From positions 1-40,039 of the forward strand of contig DATGFS010000002.1 in the NCBI GenBank assembly GCA_035308905.1: 40,039 bases of DNA, given 5' to 3'. Origin of the DNA: a bacterium. Its GTDB lineage: Bacteria > Sysuimicrobiota > Sysuimicrobiia > Sysuimicrobiales > Segetimicrobiaceae. Below are positions 23,480 through 33,630 of this stretch, in pieces; position 1 is the stretch's first letter; each line of letters starts with the position of its first letter. The notes beneath the pieces are model-generated. The model ran no database searches. It worked only from the letters and a program-made list of their open reading frames with translations, and was not told where the DNA came from. The position numbers were made by a program, and so were the translations under genes.

Positions 23480-24253
23480 GTGCCGGAACAGCACAGGACC
23501 CTGAGCGGCCGCCGCGCGGCGGTCACAGGCGGGGGCCGCGGCATCGGCCGCGCGACCGCGCTGCGGCTCGCCCAGCTCGGCGCCGACGTCGCCGTGATCG
23601 CGCGCACCCAGAGCCAGCTCGAGACCGTCGCCCGCGAACTCGAACAGCACGGTGTGCGCGGCTTGGCCGTCCCGGCCGATCTCACCACCTCGGCCGCGTG
23701 CCGACAGGCGATCGAGACCGTCGAGCGCGCGCTGGGCGGCGTGGAGATTCTCGTCAACAACGCCGGGTGGACGCTCACGTCGCCGTTTCTGGAGGAGACC
23801 GAGGCGTACTGGCGGCGGGTCGTGGACAGCAACCTCTGGAGCACGATCTTCTGCTCGCGCGCCGCGCTCGAGTGGATGGCCGGGCACGGCGGCGGCGCCA
23901 TCGTGAACGTGGCGAGCGACGCGGGTCGCGTGGGGACCGCGGGCGAGACGGTGTACGCGGCGGCGAAGGGCGGCGTGATCGCGTTCACCCGCTCGCTCGC
24001 GCGCGAGGCCGCCTCGCGCGGGGTCCGTGTGAACTGTGTGTCGCCGGGCCCGACCGAGACCGAGGTCCTCGCGGAGAACCGCGGCGATCCGGCGCAGGCG
24101 GGGCGGATCGAGCGGATGATCCGCCTGATTCCAATGCGGCGGGTCGCCCAGCCCGACGAGATCGCCGAGGCGGTGGCCTTCTTCTGTACCGACGCCTCCC
24201 GCTACATCACGGGGCAGGTGCTGAGCGTCTCCGGCGGCCTGACAATGGTATGA
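23480..24253 (+). CDS. SDR dehydrogenase resembling BadH (2-hydroxycyclohexanecarboxyl-CoA dehydrogenase)
   Basis: A 257-residue classical [11 protein letters not shown] (16-23), NNAG (93-96), and the Ser146, Tyr159, Lys163 triad (VYAAAK). From [12 protein letters not shown] through [12 protein letters not shown] and [10 protein letters not shown] to [12 protein letters not shown] it reads very like BadH of anaerobic benzoate degradation and less like FabG. It would oxidise or reduce a beta-hydroxyacyl thioester, perhaps an alicyclic one. GTG start 4 nt after the CoA-transferase stop; its own stop overlaps plsX (ATGA). The BadH resemblance is from memory, and FabG-type activity stays possible. 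Confidence 0.85.
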   Translation: MPEQHRTLSGRRAAVTGGGRGIGRATALRLAQLGADVAVIARTQSQLETVARELEQHGVRGLAVPADLTTSAACRQAIETVERALGGVEILVNNAGWTLTSPFLEETEAYWRRVVDSNLWSTIFCSRAALEWMAGHGGGAIVNVASDAGRVGTAGETVYAAAKGGVIAFTRSLAREAASRGVRVNCVSPGPTETEVLAENRGDPAQAGRIERMIRLIPMRRVAQPDEIAEAVAFFCTDASRYITGQVLSVSGGLTMV

Positions 24254-25317
24254 CCGCCGCGGATACGGGGCCGGCCGGCGGGTCCGCCGAGACGCTGCGC
24301 ATCGCCGTCGATTGCATGGGCGGCGATCGCGCGCCGGCGGAGACCGTGGCCGGCGCGCTGCTCGCGGCGCGGGGGCTCGGCCTGCACGTGCTGCTGGTGG
24401 GCGTGCCCGAGGCGGTCCGGCCGCTGCTCCCACCGGGCACGGCGGACGCGCCCGACGGTCCCGGCACGGTCGAGATCGTGCCGAGCGGCCCGGCGGTGCC
24501 GGAAGGCGCCCCGCCCCTCGCCTCGCTCCGCTCGCTGCCGAACGCCTCGATGACGATCACGATGCGGCAGGTCCGCGAAGGACGCGCCGACGCCGCGGTC
24601 AGCGCCGCGAGCACCGGGCCGACGCTGCTGGCCGCGGTGCGCGAGCTGGGGATGCTCGAGGGCGTGCGGCGGGCGTGCGTCGGCCGCTCGATCGTCGGCC
24701 TGCACCCCGAGACCTTCCTGATCGACCTCGGCCCGACGCTGGACTGCGAAGCCCAGCATCTCGTGGAGTTCGCCGTGATCGGCACGACGTACATGCGGGT
24801 CTTCGAGCGGATTCCGAACCCGACGGTCGCGCTGCTCAGCAACGGCCGCGAGCCGGGCAAAGGCAACCGCGTGGTCAAGGAGGCGGCGCGCCTCCTGGCG
24901 CGGAGCGGACTGAACTTCGCCGGCCTGGTCGAGGGCCACCAGTTCGTGGCCGGCAAGGCGAACGTCGTCGTCTGCGACGGCTTCATCGGCAACGCGGTGC
25001 TGAAGAGCATCGAAGGACTGGGGCGCGAGATCGCGGCGTGGCTGGGGCGCGAACTGGCCGCCGACCTCCCGGCGCAGCGCCTCGAGGCCCTGACGAACCG
25101 GCTCATCGAGCTGACGAACCCGATCGACCTGCACGGCAGCCTGCCGCTGCTCGGCGTGCGCGGCAACGTGGTCATGGCCCACGGCGCCTCCGACCGCCAC
25201 GCGATCCAGGCGGCCGTCGGGCAGGCGGTACAGGCGGTGCGCGTGCGGTTCGTGGAGACGCTCAGGACCGCGCTCGCGGAGACCAGGGCCCGACTGATCG
25301 GTGCGACGCCGGCGTAA
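24250..25317 (+). CDS. plsX: Phosphate acyltransferase, divergent PlsX
   Basis: A 355-residue PlsX-family protein, which makes acyl-phosphate from acyl-ACP for phospholipid synthesis. [10 protein letters not shown] at the N-terminus, [26 protein letters not shown] and [18 protein letters not shown] are standard. The usual DVGANVDCKPEHL motif reads [13 protein letters not shown] here, and VDAGNTGAL reads SAASTGPTL, so the substrate pocket may differ. About 15 residues longer than most PlsX at the N-terminus. Sits last in an operon with CoA-transferase and dehydrogenase genes, not with fabH or acpP, so it may be a second, specialised copy. Confidence 0.88.
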   Translation: MTAADTGPAGGSAETLRIAVDCMGGDRAPAETVAGALLAARGLGLHVLLVGVPEAVRPLLPPGTADAPDGPGTVEIVPSGPAVPEGAPPLASLRSLPNASMTITMRQVREGRADAAVSAASTGPTLLAAVRELGMLEGVRRACVGRSIVGLHPETFLIDLGPTLDCEAQHLVEFAVIGTTYMRVFERIPNPTVALLSNGREPGKGNRVVKEAARLLARSGLNFAGLVEGHQFVAGKANVVVCDGFIGNAVLKSIEGLGREIAAWLGRELAADLPAQRLEALTNRLIELTNPIDLHGSLPLLGVRGNVVMAHGASDRHAIQAAVGQAVQAVRVRFVETLRTALAETRARLIGATPA

Positions 25318-25391
25318 TCTATCAAGCATGGACCGCAAAGTAGCGCAACGGTGAGCTCCGCATCGTATCATAGGTATAGATGGGTGACCTT

Positions 25392-25405
25392 TCCTCCTCG
25401 GAGGA
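25392..25405 (+). promoter_or_regulatory. Hairpin covering the ribosome site of the OLD-like gene
   Basis: TCCTCCTCGGAGGA can fold into a 5-bp hairpin with a CTCG loop, hiding GGAGGA (25400-25405), which is the Shine-Dalgarno for ATG 25409. This would keep translation low unless opened. Confidence 0.4.
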
Positions 25406-25408
25406 CAG

Positions 25409-27160
25409 ATGCTAACTCAATTAACAATCCGTAACTTCAAGCGCTTCCGGGATGCAGAAATTGAACTTGGCAACCCGGTGGTCTTTATAGGACCGAATGA
25501 TTCCGGGAAGACGACGGCATTGCAAGCGTTGGCCCTATGGTACATCGGGCTACAAGTATGGACTGAGAAACGCGCAGGACGAGAAACGCCCGAAAAGCGC
25601 CCCGGTGTAACCATTAACCGAAGGGACCTCGTATCGGTGCCAGTTCCCGACGCCAACCTACTCTGGCGCGATCTGCACGTCCGAGATGTACGCACCGTCG
25701 ACGGGAAACCCCATACCGACAACATAAGAATGGACATTATCGTAAAGGGGATTACGCTCGGTAAACCATGGGAGTGTGGTTTCGAGTTTGACTACGCTAA
25801 CCCAGAATCTTTTTATTGCAGACCGCTGCGGCTCTCTGAAACGAAGAATCCAGAACGGATGGCCGTACCCGAGGAAGCGTCGAGTGTTCGAGTAAGCTTT
25901 CTTCCGCCAATGTCTGGATTGGCTGCAAACGAAACACGGCTCGATCCGGGCGCAGTCAACGTGAGGCTGGGAGAGGGAAGAACGGCCGAGGTCCTCAGAA
26001 ACCTATGCTATCAAGTCTATACGAACAACGGACCTGAGGGCTGGACGCGTCTGAGTGAGCGTATAAGAGAGCTATTCGGAGTGAGGCTCGATGCGCCGGA
26101 GTATGTGAAAGAACGGGGCGAGGTTACGATGACCTACCGTAGCCCGACCGGCGTGCGTCTGGATCTGTCGTCGTCGGGGCGAGGGCTTCAACAGACCCTG
26201 CTACTACTCTCGTACATGTTCGTTAACCCCAAGTCGGCGCTGCTACTGGATGAACCAGATGCTCATCTAGAGATCTTGCGCCAGCGTCAAATCTACCAAC
26301 TACTAACAGACACAGCAAAAGAACAGGATAGTCAAATAATCGCCGCCAGCCACTCCGAGGTCGTCCTCAACGAAGCGGCCGACAGAGACGTGGTTATCGC
26401 GTTTGTCGGTAGACCACATCGGATTGATGATCGCGGCAGTCAGGTACTCAAATCGTTGCGAGAAATAGGCTTCGAACAGTACTACGAGGCTGAGCAGACT
26501 GGGGTCGTGCTCTATCTTGAAGGAGCAACAGACCTCGCGATACTTCGGGGCTTCGCGGAGACCCTAACTCATCCCGTCACAGAGACTTTGAAGCGACCCT
26601 TTGTTCATTACGTTCAAAATCATGTAGCGGCCGCGCGAGGCCACTTTTACGGATTGAAAGAGGCTAAACGCGACTTAGTAGGTGTTGGCATTTATGATCG
26701 AACCGACATTGCTCTTCAGGTTGAACAAGCGCTTAGAGAGCGCATGTGGCGCAAACGCGAGATCGAGAACTATCTGTGCCAACCAGAAACTCTGATGGCC
26801 CACGCCGAAGCGTCAGCCATTGAGACGTCTGCCGGGTCGCTCTTTGCGGCGCCTGAGGTTGAAAGACGGCGAGATGCTATGGATCGATGCATTAGAGACT
26901 TGGTCCCGCCGATCGCACTTCGAGACCGCTCGGATCCGTGGTGGTCAGAAACCAAAGCTAGTGATGAATTCTTGGATCGGCTTTTCGAAAGGTTCTATGC
27001 GGAGCTTGGCCTGCCAAACATTATGCGCAAGACTGACTACCACATACTTGCACGACTGGTACCCCGAGAATTGATCGATCCAGAAGTGGTCGAGGTGCTT
27101 AACCTGATTTATGAGGTCTCTAGAGAGGCTCATCCTCTTCAGGCAGATGGCGAAGTATAA
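25409..27160 (+). CDS. AAA ATPase with C-terminal TOPRIM-like domain (OLD family-like)
   Basis: A 583-residue protein. Its SMC/ABC-type ATPase half has Walker A GPNDSGKTT (28-36), signature SSSGRG (254-259), Walker B LLLDEPDAH (278-286) and an H-loop at His315 (ASHSE). The second half begins with LYLEGATDLAIL, the acidic TOPRIM start (Glu371), then GIYDRTD (about 428-433) and RKREIENYL (448-456), as in OLD-type nucleases. OLD relatives act against phage, so a stand-alone defence role is inferred. Local base composition is clearly less GC-rich, and codons such as ATA, AGA and CTA, rare in neighbours, are common, which suggests transfer. No partner gene (UvrD-like, AriB, reverse transcriptase) is adjacent. 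Confidence 0.82.
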   Translation: MLTQLTIRNFKRFRDAEIELGNPVVFIGPNDSGKTTALQALALWYIGLQVWTEKRAGRETPEKRPGVTINRRDLVSVPVPDANLLWRDLHVRDVRTVDGKPHTDNIRMDIIVKGITLGKPWECGFEFDYANPESFYCRPLRLSETKNPERMAVPEEASSVRVSFLPPMSGLAANETRLDPGAVNVRLGEGRTAEVLRNLCYQVYTNNGPEGWTRLSERIRELFGVRLDAPEYVKERGEVTMTYRSPTGVRLDLSSSGRGLQQTLLLLSYMFVNPKSALLLDEPDAHLEILRQRQIYQLLTDTAKEQDSQIIAASHSEVVLNEAADRDVVIAFVGRPHRIDDRGSQVLKSLREIGFEQYYEAEQTGVVLYLEGATDLAILRGFAETLTHPVTETLKRPFVHYVQNHVAAARGHFYGLKEAKRDLVGVGIYDRTDIALQVEQALRERMWRKREIENYLCQPETLMAHAEASAIETSAGSLFAAPEVERRRDAMDRCIRDLVPPIALRDRSDPWWSETKASDEFLDRLFERFYAELGLPNIMRKTDYHILARLVPRELIDPEVVEVLNLIYEVSREAHPLQADGEV

Positions 27161-27199
27161 AGAGATGCGGACCCCGCCAAGATAGAGACGGGGTCCGCA
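27156..27199 (-). terminator. Intrinsic terminator of groESL
   Basis: A perfect 11-bp stem, TGCGGACCCCG (27166-27176) with CGGGGTCCGCA (27189-27199), lies 3' of groEL. On the minus strand it is followed by TCTCTTTATA. The plus side lacks a T-run, so it serves mainly groESL, but it may also slow transcripts of the convergent OLD-like gene. Confidence 0.75.
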
Positions 27200-27225
27200 C
27201 CGGATCCTAGATCTATTGTTCTCCG

Positions 27226-28863
<1,638 letters not shown>

Positions 28864-29175
28864 CTACGCGCGGGCCTTCGCTTTCTCCTTGGTCACGACC
28901 GCCAGCACGTCACTCTCGCGCAGGATCAAGTACTCCTCGTCGTCCATCTTGAACTCGGTGCCGGAGTACTTCTGGAAGACGACGCGGTCGCCGACTTTGA
29001 CCTCCATCGGGACGCGGTCGCCCTTCTCGTTGCGGCTGCCGGGTCCGACGGCCACGACCCCGGCCTCCTGCGGCTTTTCCTTGGCGGTGTCGGGCAGCAC
29101 GATCCCGCTCTTGGTGCGCTCGAGCTCCTCGACAACTTTGACGACAATGCGATCCCCAAGCGGCTTGAGATTCAT
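28864..29175 (-). CDS. groES: Co-chaperonin GroES (Hsp10)
   Basis: A 103-residue GroES, cap of the GroEL chamber. [13 protein letters not shown] at the start, the mobile loop [21 protein letters not shown], and [19 protein letters not shown] near the end are standard. Start is ATG 29175, with CCTCCAGG-type ribosome pairing upstream. The in-frame extension to 29241 crosses the CIRCE element and is rejected. About eight residues longer than average at the C-terminus (KEKAKARA). Confidence 0.97.
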   Translation of the reverse strand: MNLKPLGDRIVVKVVEELERTKSGIVLPDTAKEKPQEAGVVAVGPGSRNEKGDRVPMEVKVGDRVVFQKYSGTEFKMDDEEYLILRESDVLAVVTKEKAKARA

Positions 29176-29210
29176 GTGGTTCTCTCCCTCCCTGGAGGTT
29201 TTCGATGGCC

Positions 29211-29237
29211 TTAGCACTCGGTTCGGATGAGTGCTAA
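29211..29237. promoter_or_regulatory. CIRCE operator (HrcA binding site)
   Basis: A perfect TTAGCACTC-N9-GAGTGCTAA inverted repeat between the groES promoter and its start. HrcA binds this site and represses groESL until heat shock. hrcA itself is not in the window. Confidence 0.97.
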
Positions 29238-29245
29238 CCACTCAA

Positions 29246-29275
29246 AATATAGGCAAAGGACGCTCACTCCGGCAA
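29246..29275 (-). promoter_or_regulatory. groESL promoter (sigma-A type)
   Basis: Minus strand TTGCCG (29275-29270), an 18-nt spacer and TATATT (29251-29246). The start would fall at or next to the CIRCE element, the classical arrangement for HrcA repression. Confidence 0.7.
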
Positions 29276-29347
29276 TACTGAATCGGCCGGAAAAGTGGCA
29301 TTACGGGCTTCAATTCTCTCAGGATCGTCGAATATCGACGTTTTGCT

Positions 29348-29842
29348 CTATTTTTCAGGTTTAGGCGGCGATGCGATGTCCAAGCGATGTCGCGCGGCGG
29401 CGGAGAGAATACGCCGGAGCGTCTCGGCGGAAGGCGGCCCCGCCGGAAGCTCGGGCGGCACCGTCATCGCGACCCCATCGCCCGCCTCTTCCACGAAGCT
29501 TTCGAAGTCGCCGGGCGGCGCCACAACCACCAGGAGGCGGCCCACTCCGGTTCCCTCGGTGCGAAACGTGTGGAGACTGCCCTTCGGAACGTTGACGAAC
29601 GTGCCGGGCGGCGCGGGGAGCGTGCGGCCGTCCACCTGAAAGCTGAACCGTCCTTCGAGGACGTAGAAGCCTTCGTCCTGGCGCAGGTGCCGGTGGGGCG
29701 GCGGTCCGCCGTATCCCGCCCGCGTCACGTTCTCGAAGAGTGAGTACGCCGGACCGCGGACTTTGAACGTGATCAGTTCGGCGCCCGCCAGCAGAAACGG
29801 TCCGCGGCCGCCGCCGGGTCCGGTTCCCGCATGGTCTCCCAT
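29348..29842 (-). CDS. Cupin-domain protein
   Basis: A 164-residue single-cupin protein. Motif 1 is GGPPPHRHLRQDEGFYVLEG, with the metal-binding His-x-His and Glu. Motif 2 is PGTFVNVPKGSLHTF, with the final His. The remainder is a short helical C-terminus. Resembles small quercetinase-like or unassigned cupins; the substrate cannot be told. It sits between groESL and tsaD on the minus strand, 62 nt after the tsaD stop-side gap, and may be transcribed with the t6A genes. Confidence 0.82.
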   Translation of the reverse strand: MGDHAGTGPGGGRGPFLLAGAELITFKVRGPAYSLFENVTRAGYGGPPPHRHLRQDEGFYVLEGRFSFQVDGRTLPAPPGTFVNVPKGSLHTFRTEGTGVGRLLVVVAPPGDFESFVEEAGDGVAMTVPPELPAGPPSAETLRRILSAAARHRLDIASPPKPEK

Positions 29843-29904
29843 TTCGTTCCTCCGAGTCGGCGATCACGCGGCGCGCCCGAGCCGCGCCGCCGCGTTCGTG
29901 AGGA

Positions 29905-31029
29905 TCACGCTCCGGCCTGCGTCTCCGGCAGCGGCGCCGTGATGTCGAGATCGGCGTAGGCGCCGAGACGCAGGCTCGAGCGCTCACCCCGGCTCAGCCG
30001 GTACGCCCCGGCCACGGCGATCATCGCGGCGTTGTCCGTGCAGAGCGCGAGCGGCGGAATCCGCAGCGGCACCCCCAGATCGCCGGCCGCCTCCGTCATG
30101 CGGCTGCGCAGCAGCACGTTGGCCGCGACGCCGCCGGCGACGATGATCGTCCGCGCCCCCCGCCGGCGGGCGGCGCGCATCGTCTTGTCCACCAGCACGC
30201 GCGTCACGACGTCTTGGAACGCCGCGGCGATGCCGGCCGTCGACCCGCGCCGCCGCTCGACCCCGTCTGGCGCGGGGCGAGCGGCGGCCCGCAGCACCGC
30301 CGTCTTGAGCCCGCTGAACGAAAAATCGAGGGTCGTCTCGTCGGGAAACGGCAGCGGCAGGGTCACCCCGTCCTCGCGGCCGCCTCCGGCGGCGTCCTGG
30401 ATCGCGGGCCCGCCGGGGTAGCCGAGTCCAAGCGCGCGGGCCGCTTTGTCGAAGGCCTCGCCGGCCGCGTCGTCGCGCGTGCGGCCGAGCATCTCGTAGA
30501 CGCCGTGATCGCGCATGAGGAGCAGATCGGTGTGCGCGCCGGACACGATGAGGACCACGGCCGGCAGCGCGAGATCCGGGTGCTCGAGAAAATTCGCGTA
30601 GATGTGGCCCTCGACGTGGTTCACGCCGATGAGCGGACGGCCGAGCGCCAGCGCGAAGCTTTTCGCCGCGGCCACCCCCACGGTCAGCGCCCCCACCAGC
30701 CCGGGACCGCAGGTCACCGCGATGGCGTCCACGGCCTCGAACTCAGTCCCGGCGCGGTCGAGCGCCTCGTCGATCACCGGGCCGAGCCGCTCGAGATGCC
30801 GCCGCGACGCCAGTTCCGGCACGACGCCGCCGTACCGCGCGTGCAGGTCGACCTGAGAGGCCACCACGTTCGATCGGAGGGCGCCGGCCGCACCGCCCCC
30901 CGACTGCGCGGGGCCGCTGGGCCGCGCAGACGGGGACCACTCCAGCACCGCCGCGGCGGTTTCATCACACGAGGTCTCGATGCCGAGGATGCGCACGATC
31001 GACGGCGCGCGATCACGCGCCGGATGCAC
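29905..31029 (-). CDS. tsaD: tRNA N6-threonylcarbamoyladenosine transferase TsaD
   Basis: About 374 residues. The metal motif HVEGH (about 138-142), the start ILGIETSCDETAAAV, the ATP-site segments CGPGLVGAL, GAHTDLLLM and VAGGVAANVLLR, and the late CTDNAAMIA are intact. Transfers the threonylcarbamoyl group onto A37 of ANN-decoding tRNAs with TsaB and TsaE. A 20-residue Gly/Pro/Ser insert follows TAAAVLE (about 31-50). Start GTG 31029 overlaps the rimI stop; GTG 30996, directly before RILGIETSCDE, is equally plausible. Confidence 0.96.
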   Translation of the reverse strand: MHPARDRAPSIVRILGIETSCDETAAAVLEWSPSARPSGPAQSGGGAAGALRSNVVASQVDLHARYGGVVPELASRRHLERLGPVIDEALDRAGTEFEAVDAIAVTCGPGLVGALTVGVAAAKSFALALGRPLIGVNHVEGHIYANFLEHPDLALPAVVLIVSGAHTDLLLMRDHGVYEMLGRTRDDAAGEAFDKAARALGLGYPGGPAIQDAAGGGREDGVTLPLPFPDETTLDFSFSGLKTAVLRAAARPAPDGVERRRGSTAGIAAAFQDVVTRVLVDKTMRAARRRGARTIIVAGGVAANVLLRSRMTEAAGDLGVPLRIPPLALCTDNAAMIAVAGAYRLSRGERSSLRLGAYADLDITAPLPETQAGA

Positions 31030-31555
31030 TACCGCTTTCGCTTCCTTCGAGGGTGGTGCGATTCCGCTCGTAGCGCTCCTGAAACGCCGGCTCGTAGACG
31101 TTGCCGGTCCACATGACGATCGCGTCCTCGCGGTTGTCGCTGTAGTAGCCCTTGCGGACGCCGATGTCTTTGAACCCGTACTTCCGGTACAGCGCCTGGG
31201 CGCCGCCGTTGGTCCGGCGCACCTCGAGCGTGATCCACCGCGCTCCGCGCCGCATCGACTCGGCGATCAAGGCGACCAGCAGGCGCTCGCCGATCCGGCG
31301 CCGCCGGCACTCCGGCGCCACCGCAATCGTCGTCACGTGCGCCTCGTCGAGGATGATCCACATCCCCGTGTAGCCGACGACCGCGTCTGTTTCGCGGGCC
31401 ACGAGGTAGCACGCGAGACGGTTGTCCCGCAGCTCGCGGAGATAGGCGTCGCGCGGCCACGGCGACGGAAACGACGCCTGCTCGATCTCGAGGACGCGCG
31501 GAATATCTTCCTCGCGCATCGGCCCGATGGAAATTCGTTCGTTCGCGATCACCAT
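31013..31555 (-). CDS. rimI: Ribosomal-protein-alanine N-acetyltransferase RimI
   Basis: A 180-residue GNAT enzyme that acetylates the N-terminal Ala of ribosomal protein S18. IGPMREEDIPRVLEIEQASFPSPWP is the typical N-terminus, VAPECRRRRIGERLL the acetyl-CoA loop, and ALYRKYGFKDIGVRKGYY the late motif with Tyr ligands. Location between tsaB and tsaD is the common bacterial order. ATG 31555 lies 2 nt after the tsaB stop. A Ser/Gly tail of about 10 residues ends the protein. Confidence 0.92.
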   Translation of the reverse strand: MVIANERISIGPMREEDIPRVLEIEQASFPSPWPRDAYLRELRDNRLACYLVARETDAVVGYTGMWIILDEAHVTTIAVAPECRRRRIGERLLVALIAESMRRGARWITLEVRRTNGGAQALYRKYGFKDIGVRKGYYSDNREDAIVMWTGNVYEPAFQERYERNRTTLEGSESGSASGA

Positions 31556-31557
31556 GG

Positions 31558-32301
31558 TCACCCCTCGGTTCCCGGCGGTGTTGAGGTTTCCTGCCACGCA
31601 CGCACCGCCGGACGCCGGCCGTACACCGGCAGCAGCCCCGCCGCGTCGTCGCGGGCGCCGCGCGCGAGACGCGGCCACGCGAGCCGCCCCGCCGCCTCGG
31701 CGCTCGGATAGGCGTCCGGCCGTTCGACCACCTGCCGGATCCCCGCGCCGGCGAGCGCCGAGAGCAGCGCTCCGCCGTGCCGCACGAGGCCGTCACCCGC
31801 GAGCACGAGCGGCCGGTGCGCGGCGCGCTGCGCTTCGAGTGCGGGCCGCATCTCCGCGATCACGGCGTCGGGCGCGGCGACCACGGCGGGCACCAGGCAG
31901 ACCGGCTCGGCCCCCTCCCCCACGCGGTAGAGCGCCGCGGCCACCTCGCCGCGATACGCGTCCAGGACCGGCAGCACGATGCCCGCCCCGGCGGCGGAGA
32001 CGGCGAGCGTCTCGAGCGTATCGATTCCGAGCACCGGCACGCGCCGCGCGCGGGCCCACGCCGCCGCCGTGGCGATCCCGATCCGCAGGCCGGTGAAACC
32101 GCCGGGCCCGCGCCCGACCGCCACGGCCTCCACCCCATCGGGGCGGACACCCGAGTCGCCGAGCATCCCGTCGATCGCCGCGGCGAGCCATTCGAGGTGG
32201 CGCATCGGCGCGCGGACCGTGCGCGAGGCGAGCACGCCGCTCTGGTCGAGGAGCGCGACGCCGGCGACCGCCGTCGCGGTCTCTATCGCGAGGACGCGCA
32301 C
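31558..32301 (-). CDS. tsaB: TsaB, partner of TsaD in t6A synthesis
   Basis: A 247-residue ASKHA-fold protein. VLAIETATAVAGVALL and VGRGPGGFTGLRIGIATA are diagnostic, along with PVLDAYRGEV. TsaB is inactive alone and forms a heterodimer with TsaD. It lacks the metal-binding HxEGH of TsaD, as expected. Start GTG 32301 leaves a 19-nt overlap with tsaE. The open frame upstream of the GTG is a shadow. Confidence 0.94.
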   Translation of the reverse strand: MRVLAIETATAVAGVALLDQSGVLASRTVRAPMRHLEWLAAAIDGMLGDSGVRPDGVEAVAVGRGPGGFTGLRIGIATAAAWARARRVPVLGIDTLETLAVSAAGAGIVLPVLDAYRGEVAAALYRVGEGAEPVCLVPAVVAAPDAVIAEMRPALEAQRAAHRPLVLAGDGLVRHGGALLSALAGAGIRQVVERPDAYPSAEAAGRLAWPRLARGARDDAAGLLPVYGRRPAVRAWQETSTPPGTEG

Positions 32302-32822
32302 GGCCGGAGCTCGTCCAGGATGCGGCGTGACCGCTCGCCGGCGGCGCCGATCCGCAGCGTTCGCGCGTTCTCGTCCGCCCCGAACGCGAACTCGACGGAC
32401 ACGTGATCGGCGGGCAGTGCCGGGGCGGCGGCCCACTCGATCGCCGTGACCCCGTCACCTTCCATTATTTCCTCGAGTCCGAGGGCGTCCAGGTCGGATG
32501 GGCCGATGCGGTACAGGTCGACGTGATAAAGGGGCAGCGGGCCGGGATAGTGGTGGACCAGGATGAAGGTCGGGCTCCGTACGTACCCGCCCGTGCCGAG
32601 GCCGCGGGCGAGGCCCTGCACGAAGCAGGTCTTGCCGGCGCCGAGCGGCCCCGTGAGCGCGACGACGGCGCCGCGCGCATCGCGCGCGCGAAGCACCCGG
32701 CCGAGCGTCTCGCCGAGCGCGCGGGTCTCCTCCGGGCTGCCCGTGTGGACTACGAGGGAGCCGGCGCCCGTCTCGCCCCCTTCGGGGACGAGGCGGCGGG
32801 ATGCACCGCCGTCGCCGGACAC
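32283..32822 (-). CDS. tsaE: tRNA t6A biosynthesis ATPase TsaE
   Basis: A 179-residue P-loop ATPase. Walker A is GPLGAGKTCFVQGLARGLG (about 58-76), followed by VRSPTFILVHHY and YHVDLYRI, with an acidic LEEIMEG and the VTAIEWAA strand. TsaE resets the TsaBD complex after each cycle. The first 22 residues are low-complexity and outside the conserved domain, but GTG 32822 is the only convenient start; no strong ribosome site was seen. Confidence 0.94.
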   Translation of the reverse strand: MSGDGGASRRLVPEGGETGAGSLVVHTGSPEETRALGETLGRVLRARDARGAVVALTGPLGAGKTCFVQGLARGLGTGGYVRSPTFILVHHYPGPLPLYHVDLYRIGPSDLDALGLEEIMEGDGVTAIEWAAAPALPADHVSVEFAFGADENARTLRIGAAGERSRRILDELRPCASSR

Positions 32823-32844
32823 GGGATGACCCGGCCGGGCGCGC

Positions 32845-33630
32845 TTAGCCGACGCCCTTCGCGCCGTCGCCCCCGCCCAGCCGCTTCACGAACGGCGTGA
32901 TGAGGTCGATCGGGATCGGAAAGACTATCGTCGAGTTCTGCTCGGAAGCGACTTCCGCGAGGGCCTGCAGATACCGCAGCTGGAGGGCCACCGGCTGCTC
33001 GGCAATCCGGGCCGCGGCCTGCACCAGCTTTTCCGCCGCCTGATACTCGCCCTCGGCGTTGATGATCTTGGCGCGCCGTTCGCGCTCGACCTCGGCCTGC
33101 CTCGCCATCGAGCGCTTCATGCTCTCGGGCAGGACGACGTCGCGGACCTCAACGAGGGTCACCTTGATGCCCCACGGCTCGGTGGTTTCGTCGATTATGC
33201 GCTGGAGCTGCTGGTTGATCTTGTCGCGCTGGGACAGCAGCTCGTCGAGCTCGTGCTGCCCGAGGGTGCTCCGCAGCGTCGTCTGCGCGACGAGATACGT
33301 GGCGCGGCTGAAGTTCTCCACCTTGACGATCGCGTCTTCGGGATTGACGATCCGGAAGTATACGACCGCGTCGACCGTCACCGGCACGTTGTCGCGCGTC
33401 ATCATCTCCTGGCGGGGGATGTCGAGCGTCACGACGCGCAGGTCGATCTTGATCATGCGGTCGACGATCGGAATGAGGATGATCACGCCGGGGCCGCGCG
33501 CTCCGATCAGCCGGCCGAGACGGAATATGACCCCGCGCTCGTACTCGCGCGCGATCTTGACGATCGACCCGAGCAGCGACAACCCGACGAGGATGACCGC
33601 CACGATCACCGGGGCGAGGAACGCCGTCAT
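32845..33630 (-). CDS. Slipin, SPFH/band 7 membrane protein
   Basis: A 261-residue stomatin-like protein. One N-terminal membrane helix (residues 2-25) is followed by the SPFH domain ([20 protein letters not shown], then [25 protein letters not shown]) and a charged helical stretch ([29 protein letters not shown]) that usually oligomerises. Slipins form membrane scaffolds and are cut by their NfeD partner, which is the upstream gene here (ATGA overlap). A strong GGAGGAGG precedes the ATG. Confidence 0.95.
   Translation of the reverse strand: MTAFLAPVIVAVILVGLSLLGSIVKIAREYERGVIFRLGRLIGARGPGVIILIPIVDRMIKIDLRVVTLDIPRQEMMTRDNVPVTVDAVVYFRIVNPEDAIVKVENFSRATYLVAQTTLRSTLGQHELDELLSQRDKINQQLQRIIDETTEPWGIKVTLVEVRDVVLPESMKRSMARQAEVERERRAKIINAEGEYQAAEKLVQAAARIAEQPVALQLRYLQALAEVASEQNSTIVFPIPIDLITPFVKRLGGGDGAKGVG

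Noticed and set aside
25318-27225. Retron, PARIS or Gabija two-gene defence system
   Set aside because: No reverse transcriptase, separate TOPRIM protein or UvrD-like helicase is adjacent; only one gene is present.
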